A stretch of 64,000 bases of DNA from Collybiopsis luxurians FD-317 M1 (lineage: Eukaryota > Basidiomycota > Agaricomycetes > Agaricales > Omphalotaceae), in NCBI GenBank assembly GCA_000827265.1, contig KN834804.1, positions 159,434 through 223,433 on the forward strand. The letters run 5' to 3'. Each line of letters opens with the position of its first letter. The stretch's first letter is position 1. The translations under genes were made by a program, and so were the position numbers. This document shows positions 12,272-23,777 of the stretch, in pieces. The notes beneath the pieces were generated by a model. It was given only the letters and a program-made list of their open reading frames with translations, ran no database searches and was not told the origin of the DNA.

Positions 12272-15200
12272 ATGTCTATTTCTCTAGTTCGCTCACGACC
12301 TTTGGATCCTTTGTTTCTGGCGGAGGATGGGCTTGCTTCGGGGAGCAGTGTCCCAAGCGCTGCTGTAGTATTTGGACAATCTCCTGAAAGTGCGATGGTT
12401 AACGAGATATTCAACAATCCAGACGCGTGGAATTTACATGTCCCAGAGCAGCAAAGAGAGGAGATTCATTCGGCGGGTTCTGTTGGTACGCCCCTTGTTT
12501 ATTTCGGTGTGGCGCTACTTCTGATTATCTCTCAAGACCCCACTTCAGGCAACAGTCTTTCTGGTGAGTGCACACTCTTCTTCCTATCAACTTGACCTTA
12601 ATATAGTTATCAGGTCCATCATCATCATCATCATCATCATCACGGATTGGGCAGCAGGAGAATCAACATGCTACTACGTCTTCGACTAAAAAGCTGAAGG
12701 TCTCGAAAGGCGCGCGACATCCGGAAGGTTATCACCTGAAACGCAAATCAAAGTTGCACGCTGAAGCATTCACTCTGAAGCCGTTCGAAAGCAGACATCT
12801 TGTCATTCCATACTTATCGTCCGCTTCGTCCGCCTCATCCCTGCCATCTTCAACCCCGTCGTTGAACTCTTCCCTGCCGACCATCTCCGACGAAGATAGC
12901 ATGGACACTCACTCGAAATCTCTTCAGTTATCGCAGTCTAGATGGCGAGGCATCAAGGAAAAGGACGATGTCCCAAGTGAATCGTTATCTCTGTTGGCGC
13001 TTATGGAACCATCGAACAACATGTCACCTGCAGCGGAGGAAAGAATGTCCATATTATGGTCTCATCAGAACATTTTCCGTGCATTTCCTACGCCAAAAGG
13101 CGGTGAATATGACGTCCGAAAAGAAAGCCCGAGCAGCAGCAGTCTGCCATCCTCCGAGTCCACCGGCGCTAATAGCAGGATTGCTGTGAACAGTGCTCTA
13201 CCATTAAGTGCGCCTGTTGAGAATGAGCGCCAAGTGTCACCCCAGACGGGTGTCATGAAGCCCAGGCGAAATGTTCCTCCTTTAAAGATCTCTACCACCA
13301 AGACAAGGACGATTACCCGGACCACCACGATCATCACTGTACAGTCTCCTGAAAAGTCATCCCCTGCAAGTCTGGCTTTAATCAGCGCATCGACTACCTG
13401 GAACATCCTTGAGCTGTACGGCGATTCTCCAGGTCCTTCGCCTAGCCCTAAAGGTGTTGCAGTTCCCAAAACGTCTGGACATATCAATAGCTCGTTCAAA
13501 TCATCAGATTTACACTTCCCCTCCGTACCCCGTCTCAATCCCCCCAAGTCTGCCTTCGCATCGAGGTTCACAGATTCGACCAACAGCTCAAAGATCGTCG
13601 AGCTCCCAGCTGACTTTGTCATTCCCAAGTTACCCCGCACAAAGTCCAAGGTTAGAGGGCCTAGGAAGGTTCCTCATTCGCCTATGAGGATCACTCTGCC
13701 GAAGGAGGTGCCGCCGCCGTTGCCTGAGAAGGATGCGCCCAGGGTGAAAGACCGGAAGAGCGGAAAGGTTCGACCGCTTCCCAAAGTTCCTCGAGCACAT
13801 TCGCCTCCGCCGCCTGTACCTGCCATGTCTGTGTCAAAGCGTCAAGCCCCTCCGCCGATGCCTCCTGCTTTGCCCTCGACGACCTCCATAGCTAAAGTTT
13901 CCACAACTCCCGATTCTTCTCCTCCGCCCGTTCCCAAGAAGGCGGTTACTTCCTCTTCAACTTCAACTTCAGCGCTGTCATCGCGAGGAAAGAAATTAGC
14001 GATTCGATCAAGGATGCCGCCACCGCCGCCTTTACCTTTGGACAGTCCTTTGCCCCCTTTGCCCCCCAAAGCTGTAGCTGCAGAGTTGGACGCTCTCAAA
14101 GATCAAGTAGCAGATGCGAAGATTGGTTTAGAAGGTGTACAGGAACCGCAGGTTCCTGCTGTAGTGGAGACAGTAACATTGAAGGTACCGGAGGTGCAAA
14201 TAGGTGAGTGCTCGATTTTTTGATTTCTTCCGGAGATGTGAAGCTGAAGGTCATTTCCTTAGTTCCTACGGCTCCTGTGGCGACGTCTGAGAAGGATGTG
14301 CCTGTTAGGCCTGCACGGCAAGCAGGTGACTCTCTTCTCAATCTCTCGCCTCCCGTACTTCCAGCCATGCCAGAAATCGTACTGCCGCTCCCCCTTCCGC
14401 CCGCACGCCCGAGTAGGAAAGACGTCGTCTCACCTCTACCCTCCCCGACTCTGCGGAGAATGAAGGCTCTGGAATCGTTACCGCTCAAGAGTATCGTTTC
14501 TCCACCATCGCCTGGGCACAAGCCTAGTGCGTCAGAGTCATCGATTGGGTTCTCCGGAGCAGGAAATACCGGTATCACCCACACCCACGCCCACACCCAC
14601 CTACCGCACGTACCCTCTTCAGGGTCTACAATGTTATCTGCAAAGAAGAGTATAAGAAAGTCGTCTTCGTTTTCTTCCCTTCCGCGATTCGTACCCCCGG
14701 ACGTTGACGTTCCATTACCGGATGCTTCGGTATTGGCAAAACGGACTCGGAAGAGTTCTGCGCCTGGTGTTCGGCCCCCGATTGAGGATTTTCAGATTGT
14801 GGTGACGCGTGCGCCTGATGTGTCGGCAAAGACGCCTTTGGTTCCGGTGTTTGTGTCGGGTTCGAAGGGTTTCGGGGGTGGGAATCGTGAGGATGCTGCT
14901 GCTTTGACGACTGCTGCTTTGACGGCTGCGGAGTCTATACCTTCGGCGACGGTGTCTATGAGGGCGCTCGTTAGTGATGCGTTGCAGTTGGAGGCGGAGC
15001 TTGCTCAGAAGGAGCATGTGATGAAGGGTGAGTGGATGAACATTTCTCGGTTTTTCGTACGGTTTTTAATTTTGATCTTTTTATGTTCTTTAGATTCATC
15101 TGTTCCGTTGCAACCCGTGGAGAAGGTTACCTTCCCTTCCGTCGAGAGCCGGCCACAGTCCCCGGCGGTTTCCGTAGTCTCCAGGGCTTCCCCGATCCCG

Positions 15201-16913
15201 GCACACAAAAAGGGAGCTTCCTTGAACCATACAGAAACCAGACCGGTTCTAAAAGCCCATAAGAAGTCTTCCTCTTCGGTTTCCTTCCGACCGCCTTTTG
15301 TCGAAGCTCCTCTTCCGGATGCGACTACTCTAGCGAAGAGATTGGTAACGAGGAAGGACTCGACGTCGAATGGGTTCAGACCGCCGTTTGTGGATGTGAT
15401 GCGGAGGAAGGGGTCTGTGGGTCAGGATAGCAGACCGCATATTTCGTCTACGACTTCGGATACTGCTGTCGTGTCGCGGAGGCAGCACCAGAAAGCGGAG
15501 GAGAGACCTGTTGTGCTGCATTCGACTTCTGATATGGTTATTCCGTACAGACCCCCTGTGGTTTCGGCTGAGACATCGACCTCGACCTCAACTTCCTCAC
15601 TTCGTCCGTCCGGTTCGTCTCCTTCCCACTCGCGCTCTGCTAGTTCAGTTTCCTCTTCTCCCGCTCCTGCACCTGTTCTTGACGCGCGGAGGAGAAATGG
15701 TTCGATCTCAGTGCGCCGTCCTGTCATTGACAATGTGCCCCTTCCGGACACATCTGTCCTTGCCCTGCGATTCCGAACCGGGTCTTCTCAGAGCAGTCGG
15801 CCCTCTAGCGATGCCTCCGATGCGTTCTCACCTTCACCAGTATCGGTGGATAAAATCACTGCCTCTTCGTCTCCCTCGACGACCAGTCGTACTGCACAGC
15901 GAGTGCAAATCGGGTCTTCTCAGAGCAACCGGCCATCGAGCGATGCCTCCGATGCCTCCGATGCGTTCTCACATTCAGTGGTATCTGTGGATAAATCAAT
16001 TGCCTCCTCGTCTCCCTTGGCCAGTCGTACGGATTCCGCCTCTAGTGTCAACACCGAGCCTGCAGTGCCTCTCCCAGCTCCAAAGCCAGTCGCAGTTGGT
16101 GCTTCTTGGATTCCTCAACTCTCTTCCCGGCTGACTCAGCCCGAGAGACCTCCAGCGTGGGTTCAGGATCCACAGTCTTCTGAACAAGCAGTGAGACCAC
16201 TCCCACCGAAAGGATCAGCTATTCCCGTATTATCAGCCGGCCAACATTCACGTTCACGATCTGGCTCGATAGCTCGGGCCGCGAGGGTTACTTCTCCTCC
16301 TTCTGTGCCCTCTTTACCTTCTCTACCCTCCGTACCCTCTTTACCCTCCGCGCCTTCCCCATCACGCAATTCTCCCCCTCTTCAACCTCCTCCAAAGCTC
16401 GAATCGGTAATGCGAACTCCTTCTCCGAGTATTCTGATCAGAAACAAGGCGGCTTCGCCTGTTCCGCCCTCGATGCATGTTCGTTTCCGCTCTATCGACA
16501 AGCATCCGGTTCCACCGCTTGTTGTTCCTCTGGTTGAGCCTGTCAGCAATATTAATAATGGTAATGCTAAGTCTCGACCTTCCCTCCCTGAGATACCCGT
16601 TCGAGGTCGACAACCGACAATTACCAGGAAGCCAACAGGAGGAGGGAGTGGTGTTGTCTCTCCTCGTCGTTCAGCTTCTGTCGCAGCGGTATCAAGGCAC
16701 CCCACTTCGAAAAGACGATCCGCATCGATTGCTGCTACGCCGAGGAACCTACCGCATGTTCCTCCCCCGCCTTCTCTTCCACTTGGTTCGGCGGAGAGCC
16801 AGAGTCCTTCCGAAAGTATTGCGAGTGCAGGGTTGAACAGGGGACGCATTTCGCCTTTTCCTACAAGACCTATTTCACGGACATCAGTGTATACGGCTAG
16901 AGTTGGGGCTTGA
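12272..16913 (+). CDS. Large Ser/Pro-rich disordered protein with PLPD..LAKR repeats
   Basis: Unrecognised protein of roughly 1,450 residues. The start MSISLVRSRPLDPLF at 12272 follows a CT-rich leader. Short introns follow HSAGSVG and GNSLS. The next exon begins GPS with an eight-serine run (a TCA repeat) and then RIGQQENQ. Later introns lie after EVQIG and after EHVMK (a 66-nt, in-frame, stop-free intron at 15028-15093 that could be mistaken for coding). Polyproline stretches such as PPPPPLPLDSPLPPLPPK resemble SH3, WW or profilin ligands. A motif recurs: VPLPDASVLAKR, APLPDATTLAKR and VPLPDTSVLALR, each near RPP or RRP. A second repeat, GSSQS.RPSSDASD..., occurs twice. No globular domain is visible. 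The composition suggests a scaffold for cytoskeleton or signalling, but this is inference. Confidence 0.72.
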
Positions 16914-17365
16914 ACCTTTAACTGTTTCGATGAACTTTTGTTTTTGTTTTTTTTCGTTCTATTTTATTTTTTCTCTCTTCAAGTGTACCTATATAGCTAT
17001 TTACATTTAACATTCACTTTCCTTCGACTTTTTTCACTATTTCTTAAGTTATCATCTTCGTTCACTTTTACGAAATGGCAGGTTTTTCCTTGCTATACGA
17101 CCCCCAAGTGTGACAATACGCTTGAATGAGTAATTTAAATCCTTGAGCAGTTTTTGAAATAAATTGGTGGTACATACTCACAACTATAGCTGTGATACGA
17201 AAGAGTTATGCGGTGAATAAAATAAGATGCAAAGCAAAGGTGTGTATAGATGAGAGAGAAACGTAAAAAAAAAGAAAATCCAGTCCGAGCGCGTGTCCGT
17301 CATCATCGCCAGCCATGAGGAGGGAAACGAAAGTGGAGGGAGGAGATCGTAAAAGGGGAATATAT
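16914..17365. other. Spacer between convergent genes
   Basis: T-rich 3' flank of the Ser/Pro-rich gene and 3' flank of the Rho GTPase; no gene seen. Confidence 0.5.
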
Positions 17366-18184
17366 CTATATCACGATGCACCTTTGTTTTTTGACCATCT
17401 TCCCCCATCGGCCTTTCATACTCTCCTTGAGAGCCAGATTGAATACATCATGCACACCGACATTTTGTTTTGCTGAGCATTCAATGTATTTCGCGCCAAT
17501 CTCCTTGGCAATGGAAGCACCCTGTTGCGGCGATATTGGTCTTTGACCCTGGGCCCCGAGCATACGCTTTGTTTGTTCGTCTGTTCGTAAATCGGTCTTG
17601 GTCCCGACGAGAATGAGAGGGGTGCCTTCGCAGAAATGTGCCACTTCAGGATACCACTGTAGGAAAAGAAGAGAAAATACCGCTGGTAAATAAAAGGGAA
17701 AAACACAAAAACTCGATATGTGACGCACTTTATCCTGAACATTCGCGAGACTAGTTGGGAAATCGATAGAGAATACGATGAGGATGACATCGCTCTCTGG
17801 ATAACTGAGCGGGCGTAATCGATCGTATTCCTCCTGCCCCGCAGTATCCCATAATGCCAGCTCTATCTCCTTCCCCTCAAAGTTTATCTGGGTCACATAG
17901 TTTTCGAATACTGTCGGGATATAAGCCTGCGAATCTCCAAAGAGGATTTACAACGAGACGAGATGAGGGGTTAGGATTGGGTTGAATGTGGATTTCTTGA
18001 ATGATTCACCTCTGGAAACCGATTTTCTGCGTATACAATTAGCAGACAGGTCTTTCCGCATCCACCTGGGTTGTGATTTTGATTTAGCAGACGAATCTCA
18101 GAGCCTTTGAGGCGTACCGTCTCCCACAACTACGAGCTTGCGCTTCATATCTGGCCGGCGTGGTGAAGAAGCGGAATTATCCAT
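17366..18184 (-). CDS. Rho-family small GTPase
   Basis: Membrane-anchored molecular switch for actin, polarity or wall synthesis. Start ATG 18184 (MDNSASSPRRPDMKRKLVVVGDG). The P-loop GDGGCGKTCLL is split by an intron. Switch I contains PTVFENYV. DTAGQEEYDRLRPLSYPESD is the switch-II/Rho signature, followed by GTKTDLR (the [N/T]KxD motif) and ECSAK. The C-terminus GRWGKMVKKQRCIVI is a polybasic stretch plus a CAAX box (CIVI). The insert MLGAQGQRPISPQQG matches a Rho insert helix. An intron inside the open frame after NVQDK would otherwise add about 26 spurious residues; the spliced protein is about 200 aa, normal for the family. The subtype lies between Rho3-like and Rho4-like by eye and is left open. 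Confidence 0.88.
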
Positions 18185-19454
18185 GGAAGTCGAGGTGCAG
18201 GACAGGTAAAAGTTTGGAATTAAAGTGGTTCGAACTAGCTGAGGTTGGAAAGGCCGTTAACCTTCAGACACGTGACCGATACGGAGACGCGCCACGCGAT
18301 TGGGCGCTAATTTGGGCGCCGATTTAGGCGCCTTATCCTTAATGAGATTCATCTTCGGTTCATCATGATCTTGAATGGCAAATCAATGAAATATGGAAGA
18401 CGGCAGAAGTACACTTTGTTCACTTGGCTTTAAAGGCGTTAGAGTGCTCTTGAGCGCATTTCCAAGCTCGCCATTGTGTGCGTACATGTGCTTTCAAAAG
18501 CTAAACTCACGTCATTCACTCTTCAGGTTCAGTACATCGACTCGAAGTGCAAAATCAGGAAAGTCTGTTCGAATCAGATTGCGCTTCATTTCGTCAAAAA
18601 GTCCATGCTCCTGGTAATGCTTGTTCGGTCGAACTTGCAAGTAATTGGAGATAACACCAGGAAAGTCTGTTCAAATCAGATTGCGCTTCATTTCGTCAAA
18701 AGGTCCATGCTCCCGGTAATGCTTGTTCGGTCAACCTTGCAAGTAATTGCGAGATAACAAAAGGGTGCTTCTGTGTTGAAATTCTTGCGCCAGGTTCAGA
18801 CTGCCCTGAACAGAAGTGATCTGCTGCCTTCTTTTGCACATCCTTCAGCAACACACAGCGATTCGTATGTATTTGCTTTCCTCATGATTTCCATACGTAT
18901 GGTGATAACTCATCTTCGCCGACGTGGGTAGCGACTCTCATAGAGCGTGCTACAGGGCAAAGGTGACGCGTATGTGTACTCGGCGTTACGGTCGAGCAGC
19001 CCTCCATGGGAATGGTAAATTGTGATCGCTTCACCGCATTTTTTCATGGATATAGGAAATTAAATGGACGTTTAGACTAGGTTGGAATCATAGCGAGGAC
19101 TGTCCCCAAAGATCCTGTATACTGGCTCGATAGTGGATGGAACTTGTAATTCAAGGTGTCCCACATGGGTCAGTGGTATGCTTAAGGGACACTTATTTCA
19201 CTATCTGACGGGATCCCATCACAGATATTGCTCATAGATATCTTATTCAAAAATTGTCGTGCGGCTTATCGGTAGCGCATGCTCAGCTTGAATACTTGCA
19301 GGAGTTTTTGTTCGTTGATAGCGAATGGGGCTAGCGTGTATCATCAGAGAAAGTCGATCATGTGTCGTTGGCCCAGACAACCGAACAGCTCTTTCCTCGG
19401 TTTATCCGATTTTTTGTGGGGAAAGCTCGAAAGATGTTTCAACCTTCGTGCAGG
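18185..19454. other. Intergenic region upstream of protease B
   Basis: Contains the 102-bp tandem duplication annotated below. No gene is supported. The last part is the promoter-proximal region of protease B and is not obviously homologous to the A, C, D or E upstream regions. Confidence 0.5.
18556..18759. repeat. Tandem duplication, 2 x 102 bp
   Basis: The first unit runs from 18556 and the second from 18658. Each opens CAGGAAAGTCTGTTC and ends near TTGCAAGTAATTG-GAGATAAC. They differ by only a few substitutions, so the duplication is recent. 102 is a multiple of three and one plus-strand frame stays open across both copies, but there is no splice or family support for coding. Confidence 0.85.
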
Positions 19455-19467
19455 TATAAAAGCAAAG
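19455..19467 (+). promoter_or_regulatory. Core promoter of protease B (TATAAAAGCAAAG)
   Basis: A consensus TATA box 109 nt before the ATG. It has the same 3' extension (GCAAAG) as the other family members although the rest of the upstream region has diverged. Confidence 0.65.
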
Positions 19468-19563
19468 CAAACGAATCCGAGTTTTGCAGGGCCTTGGACT
19501 TTGGGATCTCTCCAGCACCTAGCTCTTCTGCTTTCCTCGCTCCCTCTAGTTTCGCTTTGCAAC

Positions 19564-21286
19564 ATGTTCGCTGCCTCCTCCTTGTTGACTTTTGTTACCC
19601 TCGCGTTGGGCGTCGCGGCTAGCCCAGTCGTCGTTGTCGACCGTTCGCCGATCATCACTCTTCCTCTCTCACGAGTCCACAATTTCACCAGCGGTTACAA
19701 CATCATCGCCCACGACCTTGCTAGGATCCAGAACTTCAAGGACCGATCAGCCGCTCGCGCCAGCAACCAACCGCTCTCGAAGAGACAAGCGGAACCCGTC
19801 ATCAACGAAGTGGTTAGCTACATTGCTTCAGTCGGCGTCGGTGCAAGCGCCTCTCAATGTGAGTGGCATTTACTGCCAAGAGTCTTTGTTAAGAATTTCT
19901 CATATGGATGAATCCGAAAGATCAACTGATCGTCGACACGGGCTCGTCTAATACATGGGTATAAGCGCGAATTCAGTCTCTTTTTGTGTTCTCGTGTCTG
20001 AACATGACTGTCCATAGGTTGGAGCTACCAAGCGCTTCACTTCGACATCGACGTCTACCAACACCGGAGATCGGGTCTCTGTCAGTTATGGTTCAGGAAG
20101 TTTCTCCGGTTTGTACTCGTCTTCAAATTGCACAAGCTCTCTTCTCATATCACTGTATCGCAGGCACTGAGTGGACCGATAAAGTCACTCTCACCTCATC
20201 GCTAGTCATTAACAAGCAAAGTATTGGCGTTGCCAGCACTTCTTCCGGATTTTCGGGAACCGACGGTATCTTGGGGTGAGTTTCCTGTAGATTGATTTAA
20301 GTGTGCACTCATAGATGACCTCTCTAGTATTGGACCCACTGATTTGACTGAGGGCACTGTCAGCGGTGTTTCCACCGTACCTACCGTCGTCGACAACCTC
20401 TTCTCCCAGGGAACGATCTCCTCGAAGGTTGTTGCGGTTTCCTTCGAGCCCACCACCTCCGAAGAGGTGACCAATGGTGAACTCTTCTTCGGTAAGCGGG
20501 TGTTCTCTATATTCAATTCGATATATGGCTCATCATCTGTAGGCGGCACTGACAGTGCCAAATTCACTGGTAGTATCACCTACACGCAAGTTTCTTCGTT
20601 TCCATCTTTTTGTACAGCGGTGCTGATAACTCCGCGAGCAGGACCAGAGTCGGTGACTACTGGGGAATTTCTCAAAGTGTCTCCTACGGTTCGACCACCA
20701 TCTTAAGCAACTTGCAGGGTATCGTTGATACCGGTACAACCTTGTTGTACTTGACCACCTCTGCATTCAACTCATACATTAAATCCACCGGAGTATGCCT
20801 TCTCTTGTTTTCGTACCTTTGATAGCTAATATTGTTCATCGACTATCCAGGCCGTCTTGGATAACAACACTGGTCTTTACAAAGTCACGACTGCCCAGTT
20901 CAACGCTCTGCAAAACCTCAACTTCAACATTGGCGGCGTAAGTTTTATTCCGGTCGAGTTGTCAAAGTAAAACTAACTTGAATGCAGACCACCTTCTCCT
21001 TGACCCCCAACGCCCAAATCTTCCCTCGTTCATTAAACACTGACATCGGTGGTTCAGCTAGTTCTATTTATCTCATTGTCGCCGACCTCGGTGAGCTTTC
21101 CTTGCTTGATCAAACTTTTCGAGCGTCGCTCAAACAAGTGTTGATGTTAATCCAGGTGCTGAGGATGCCGGCTTTGACTTTATCAACGGTTATGCATTCC
21201 TTGAGCGATTCTACTCGGTGTACGACACGACCAACAACCGCGTTGGATTCGCTACCACCCCTTTCACGACCGCCACAACCAACTGA
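19564..21286 (+). CDS. Secreted aspartic protease B (polyporopepsin-like)
   Basis: The most diverged family member. The signal peptide MFAASSLLTFVTLALGVAAS is followed by a propeptide ending LSKR|Q. The exon-1/2 join gives YQLIVDTGSSNTW (first catalytic Asp); then the flap VSYGSG and GIVDTGTTLLYL (second Asp). The C-terminus FLERFYSVYDTTNNRVGFATT ends at TGA 21284-21286. The intron at 20586-20641 appears to use a GC donor (gcaagt) with acceptor gagcag, giving TYT-TRVGDYW. This matches the length of FV-PKNGDYW in A. An alternative acceptor 24 nt upstream would add about eight residues. It is not part of either segmental duplication pair, which fits it being the oldest or an independently placed copy. 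Confidence 0.85.
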
Positions 21287-23777
21287 GGGATTAATGATGT
21301 GAATAGGTAAAATGCATGAACTGTATTTAAGTAGAGTTTTGAATTGGATCAAAGCATTGTTGGAATGCGGGTTAGAAACATCCTCAAATGTGATCAGGCA
21401 GAAATGTAAATGCAAGTATACATTGTATAAAGACCGGGTCTATAACTTGAGCAAGCGCTTCGTGATTTGCATCGGAGGATGGTTGAGAGAAGGTCATCTG
21501 TCAACCGCCCCATATGATGTTTGCGAACCGACGCTTTGACCCGTTCTCACGGTCACATTGACACCGCGATTTCTTATTGCCTTGATCTTGACCGACTTAG
21601 CTGCGCTAACTCCCTACGATGTTACGAATTATAGAAAGATAAAAATAGCTCGTTCCTCATGCTGTAACCTTTCTTACTTTGCCTTGCCCGTCGGTGTTAG
21701 AAGAATAGATACAGGGAAAATATGTATCTTCGGCTTACAAACAATGACCGTGCTTGAAGCTTGAGGGAGGAAAACCCAATTAACTTCTTCTGTTTAGTAC
21801 TCAGCAGCTCTGCCATAAGTGCTCCGAGTATGCCCGTAAATGTGCGGGAATTCACAAGGCTTGAGGCAAATGGAACGTCCGTAAGTAATTTCGACGCAGA
21901 CTTTGACCTATGAAATCTGTATTGAGGGAGTTCTAAGTATGGACTCGAATGCTAGGTGAGCTATCATCGATGCTCAAGCCAGCAATTCTGCCTCTCTTTC
22001 TCTCTTTCTTCATGTAACATGGGTTTCGTGGCTTCGTATTTGCTTTGAGAGTGTGCGATGTCTAACTTGAACGGAGTGGTGGATAGCCCAAGGTACTGTA
22101 TGAAAGAAAAGTCATTGACTTCATCGGCTCTTCAAACTTCGGTCCTCTCTATCTTTCTAGCCCTTCTAATTTGAGCAACACCTCCAGATTTCCGTGCGCG
22201 AGATGGTTTCAAAATCGGTTACAAGGACTTGTGGTAGATCATACTGTATAGTTTATATTTAGACTCCTGGATTTTACTACGAAGAAATCAGGGTTTGAGA
22301 AAACAGACAAGGTGCCAGTGGCGCTCAGCGTTCAGTACTCACAGCTTGGACCAAGCACGTGGGGGTCCCGGGGCTCCCCGGTCAAGGACCTTGGCCTTAG
22401 ACGTTAAACTTCCGCTCCGACGACGACGACCCGAGTAGTTCCCTCTGGATTATTTTTTTTCCAGAAATGAGAGCAACTTTGAAACTCCCACCCACACTCT
22501 ATCTTACTTGTGAAGATCACATACCTTGTTTGCACCTTCTTTCACTTCGATACTACACGTTCCGACTCATCAAATTGATCCTTGTTCTACGTCTTCCTCG
22601 CCATATTAACGTCTGACATTTCTGACATATGAAAGAATGCCTGGACGACCGGGAGCAGAGACGGAACAGCAGACGATTATTGAGAAGGACGACCAGGAAG
22701 CGGATACAACTCAAAGGTTCAATTGGCTAACGGTCAAGGTACGTTGTGTGTCTTTTTATAGCTCACCTATTCAAAGGACCTCTACGCTCATGGATGAGCA
22801 TAAAGCCAAACACCGCTTTATGTCCGAGCCTTCCCGCCATGGAATTAAACGGTCTGTATTGACTCTTTTCAACTCTCGAGAACGTTTCCGATATCTGAGT
22901 AACTGCGGTAAGTTTCTTGTTTCCTTCGAGCGAGAAGATGTACCGAAAGCCCTCTTTACCATATCATTGGGTCCATGTCTACCTAATCCGGATTCAGCTC
23001 CGAAGTTTATTTCCAATAGCGACAATGAATTAATCCTGGTCGTGATGGTTGCACACTTGGAACGGTGGATCTTCCATGAATCGCAACTTTCCTCTACTGT
23101 GCACATTATCATGGTTTGCAAAATTGTACTCACCTGGGTCCATGCTGATTCTTCGAAAATCATATCCTCTCGCCGTCTTCTGTTAACCTCGGTACCTTTC
23201 TCGTAATAACATTTGAACTCGACTGTATCAAACAATGCTTCGGCATTCTTGGCAGCCTTCCATGCTCTATGTGCTGTCGATGCGGAAGCGAACAAGCATT
23301 CAGGCTCGCCAGCTCACTGAATAAACTATCTTGTTTACTTGATGCATACCCTGAAAATTGCTCGAAGAGATTCATTCGTTACGAGCTCCACAACGTCTCC
23401 AAGTCGACTCGCTCTGCTCTGCTGATACTGCTGAAAAAGGAATCTCTATCCTAGCAATGAAGATCATTGCTTCCGTCGCTTTCCACATCTTGTTCCATTC
23501 CACGCTCATAGCTTGGTAACCCTACCCATCCGACTCAGACGTACGCCCACTAATTCTATTACAACGTACAGTTACATAAGAATCGTAAGGCTTTTGTCCA
23601 TGGCGTCTTTTTTGGCATGAGCCGCAGAATTGGTCGTACCATGAAAAGCGAGCAGTGTACCCCAACTCAGTTCACGAATACAAAACACAAACTAAATATA
23701 AAACCCTCATGTTCCTATTCCCCAAACTTCCAATCTTCTACCATTTCGCTCCCACCTCCCCCTTCGACTGAGCTGCG
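21287..23777. other. Intergenic region with weak coding candidates only
   Basis: A plus-strand ATG at 22638 opens MPGRPGAETEQQTIIEKDDQEAD after a CT-rich, promoter-like stretch (22440-22630). I cannot follow it through convincing splice sites. A minus-strand frame in 22771-23295 (FASASTAHRAWKAAKNAEALF...) looks protein-like but lacks a start and a recognised family. Neither is strong enough to call as a gene. Confidence 0.35.

Noticed and set aside
13065..13649. 194-codon minus-strand open frame inside the Ser/Pro-rich gene
   Set aside because: Shadow of the plus-strand low-complexity coding sequence. Its Gly/Val/Leu-rich composition is the reverse complement of Pro/Ser codons.
22637..23206. 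Plus-strand frame MPGRPGAETEQQTIIEKDDQEAD... as a gene
   Set aside because: The start region looks plausible but the long 3' part is the complement of a better-looking minus frame, and no consistent intron set was found for either strand.
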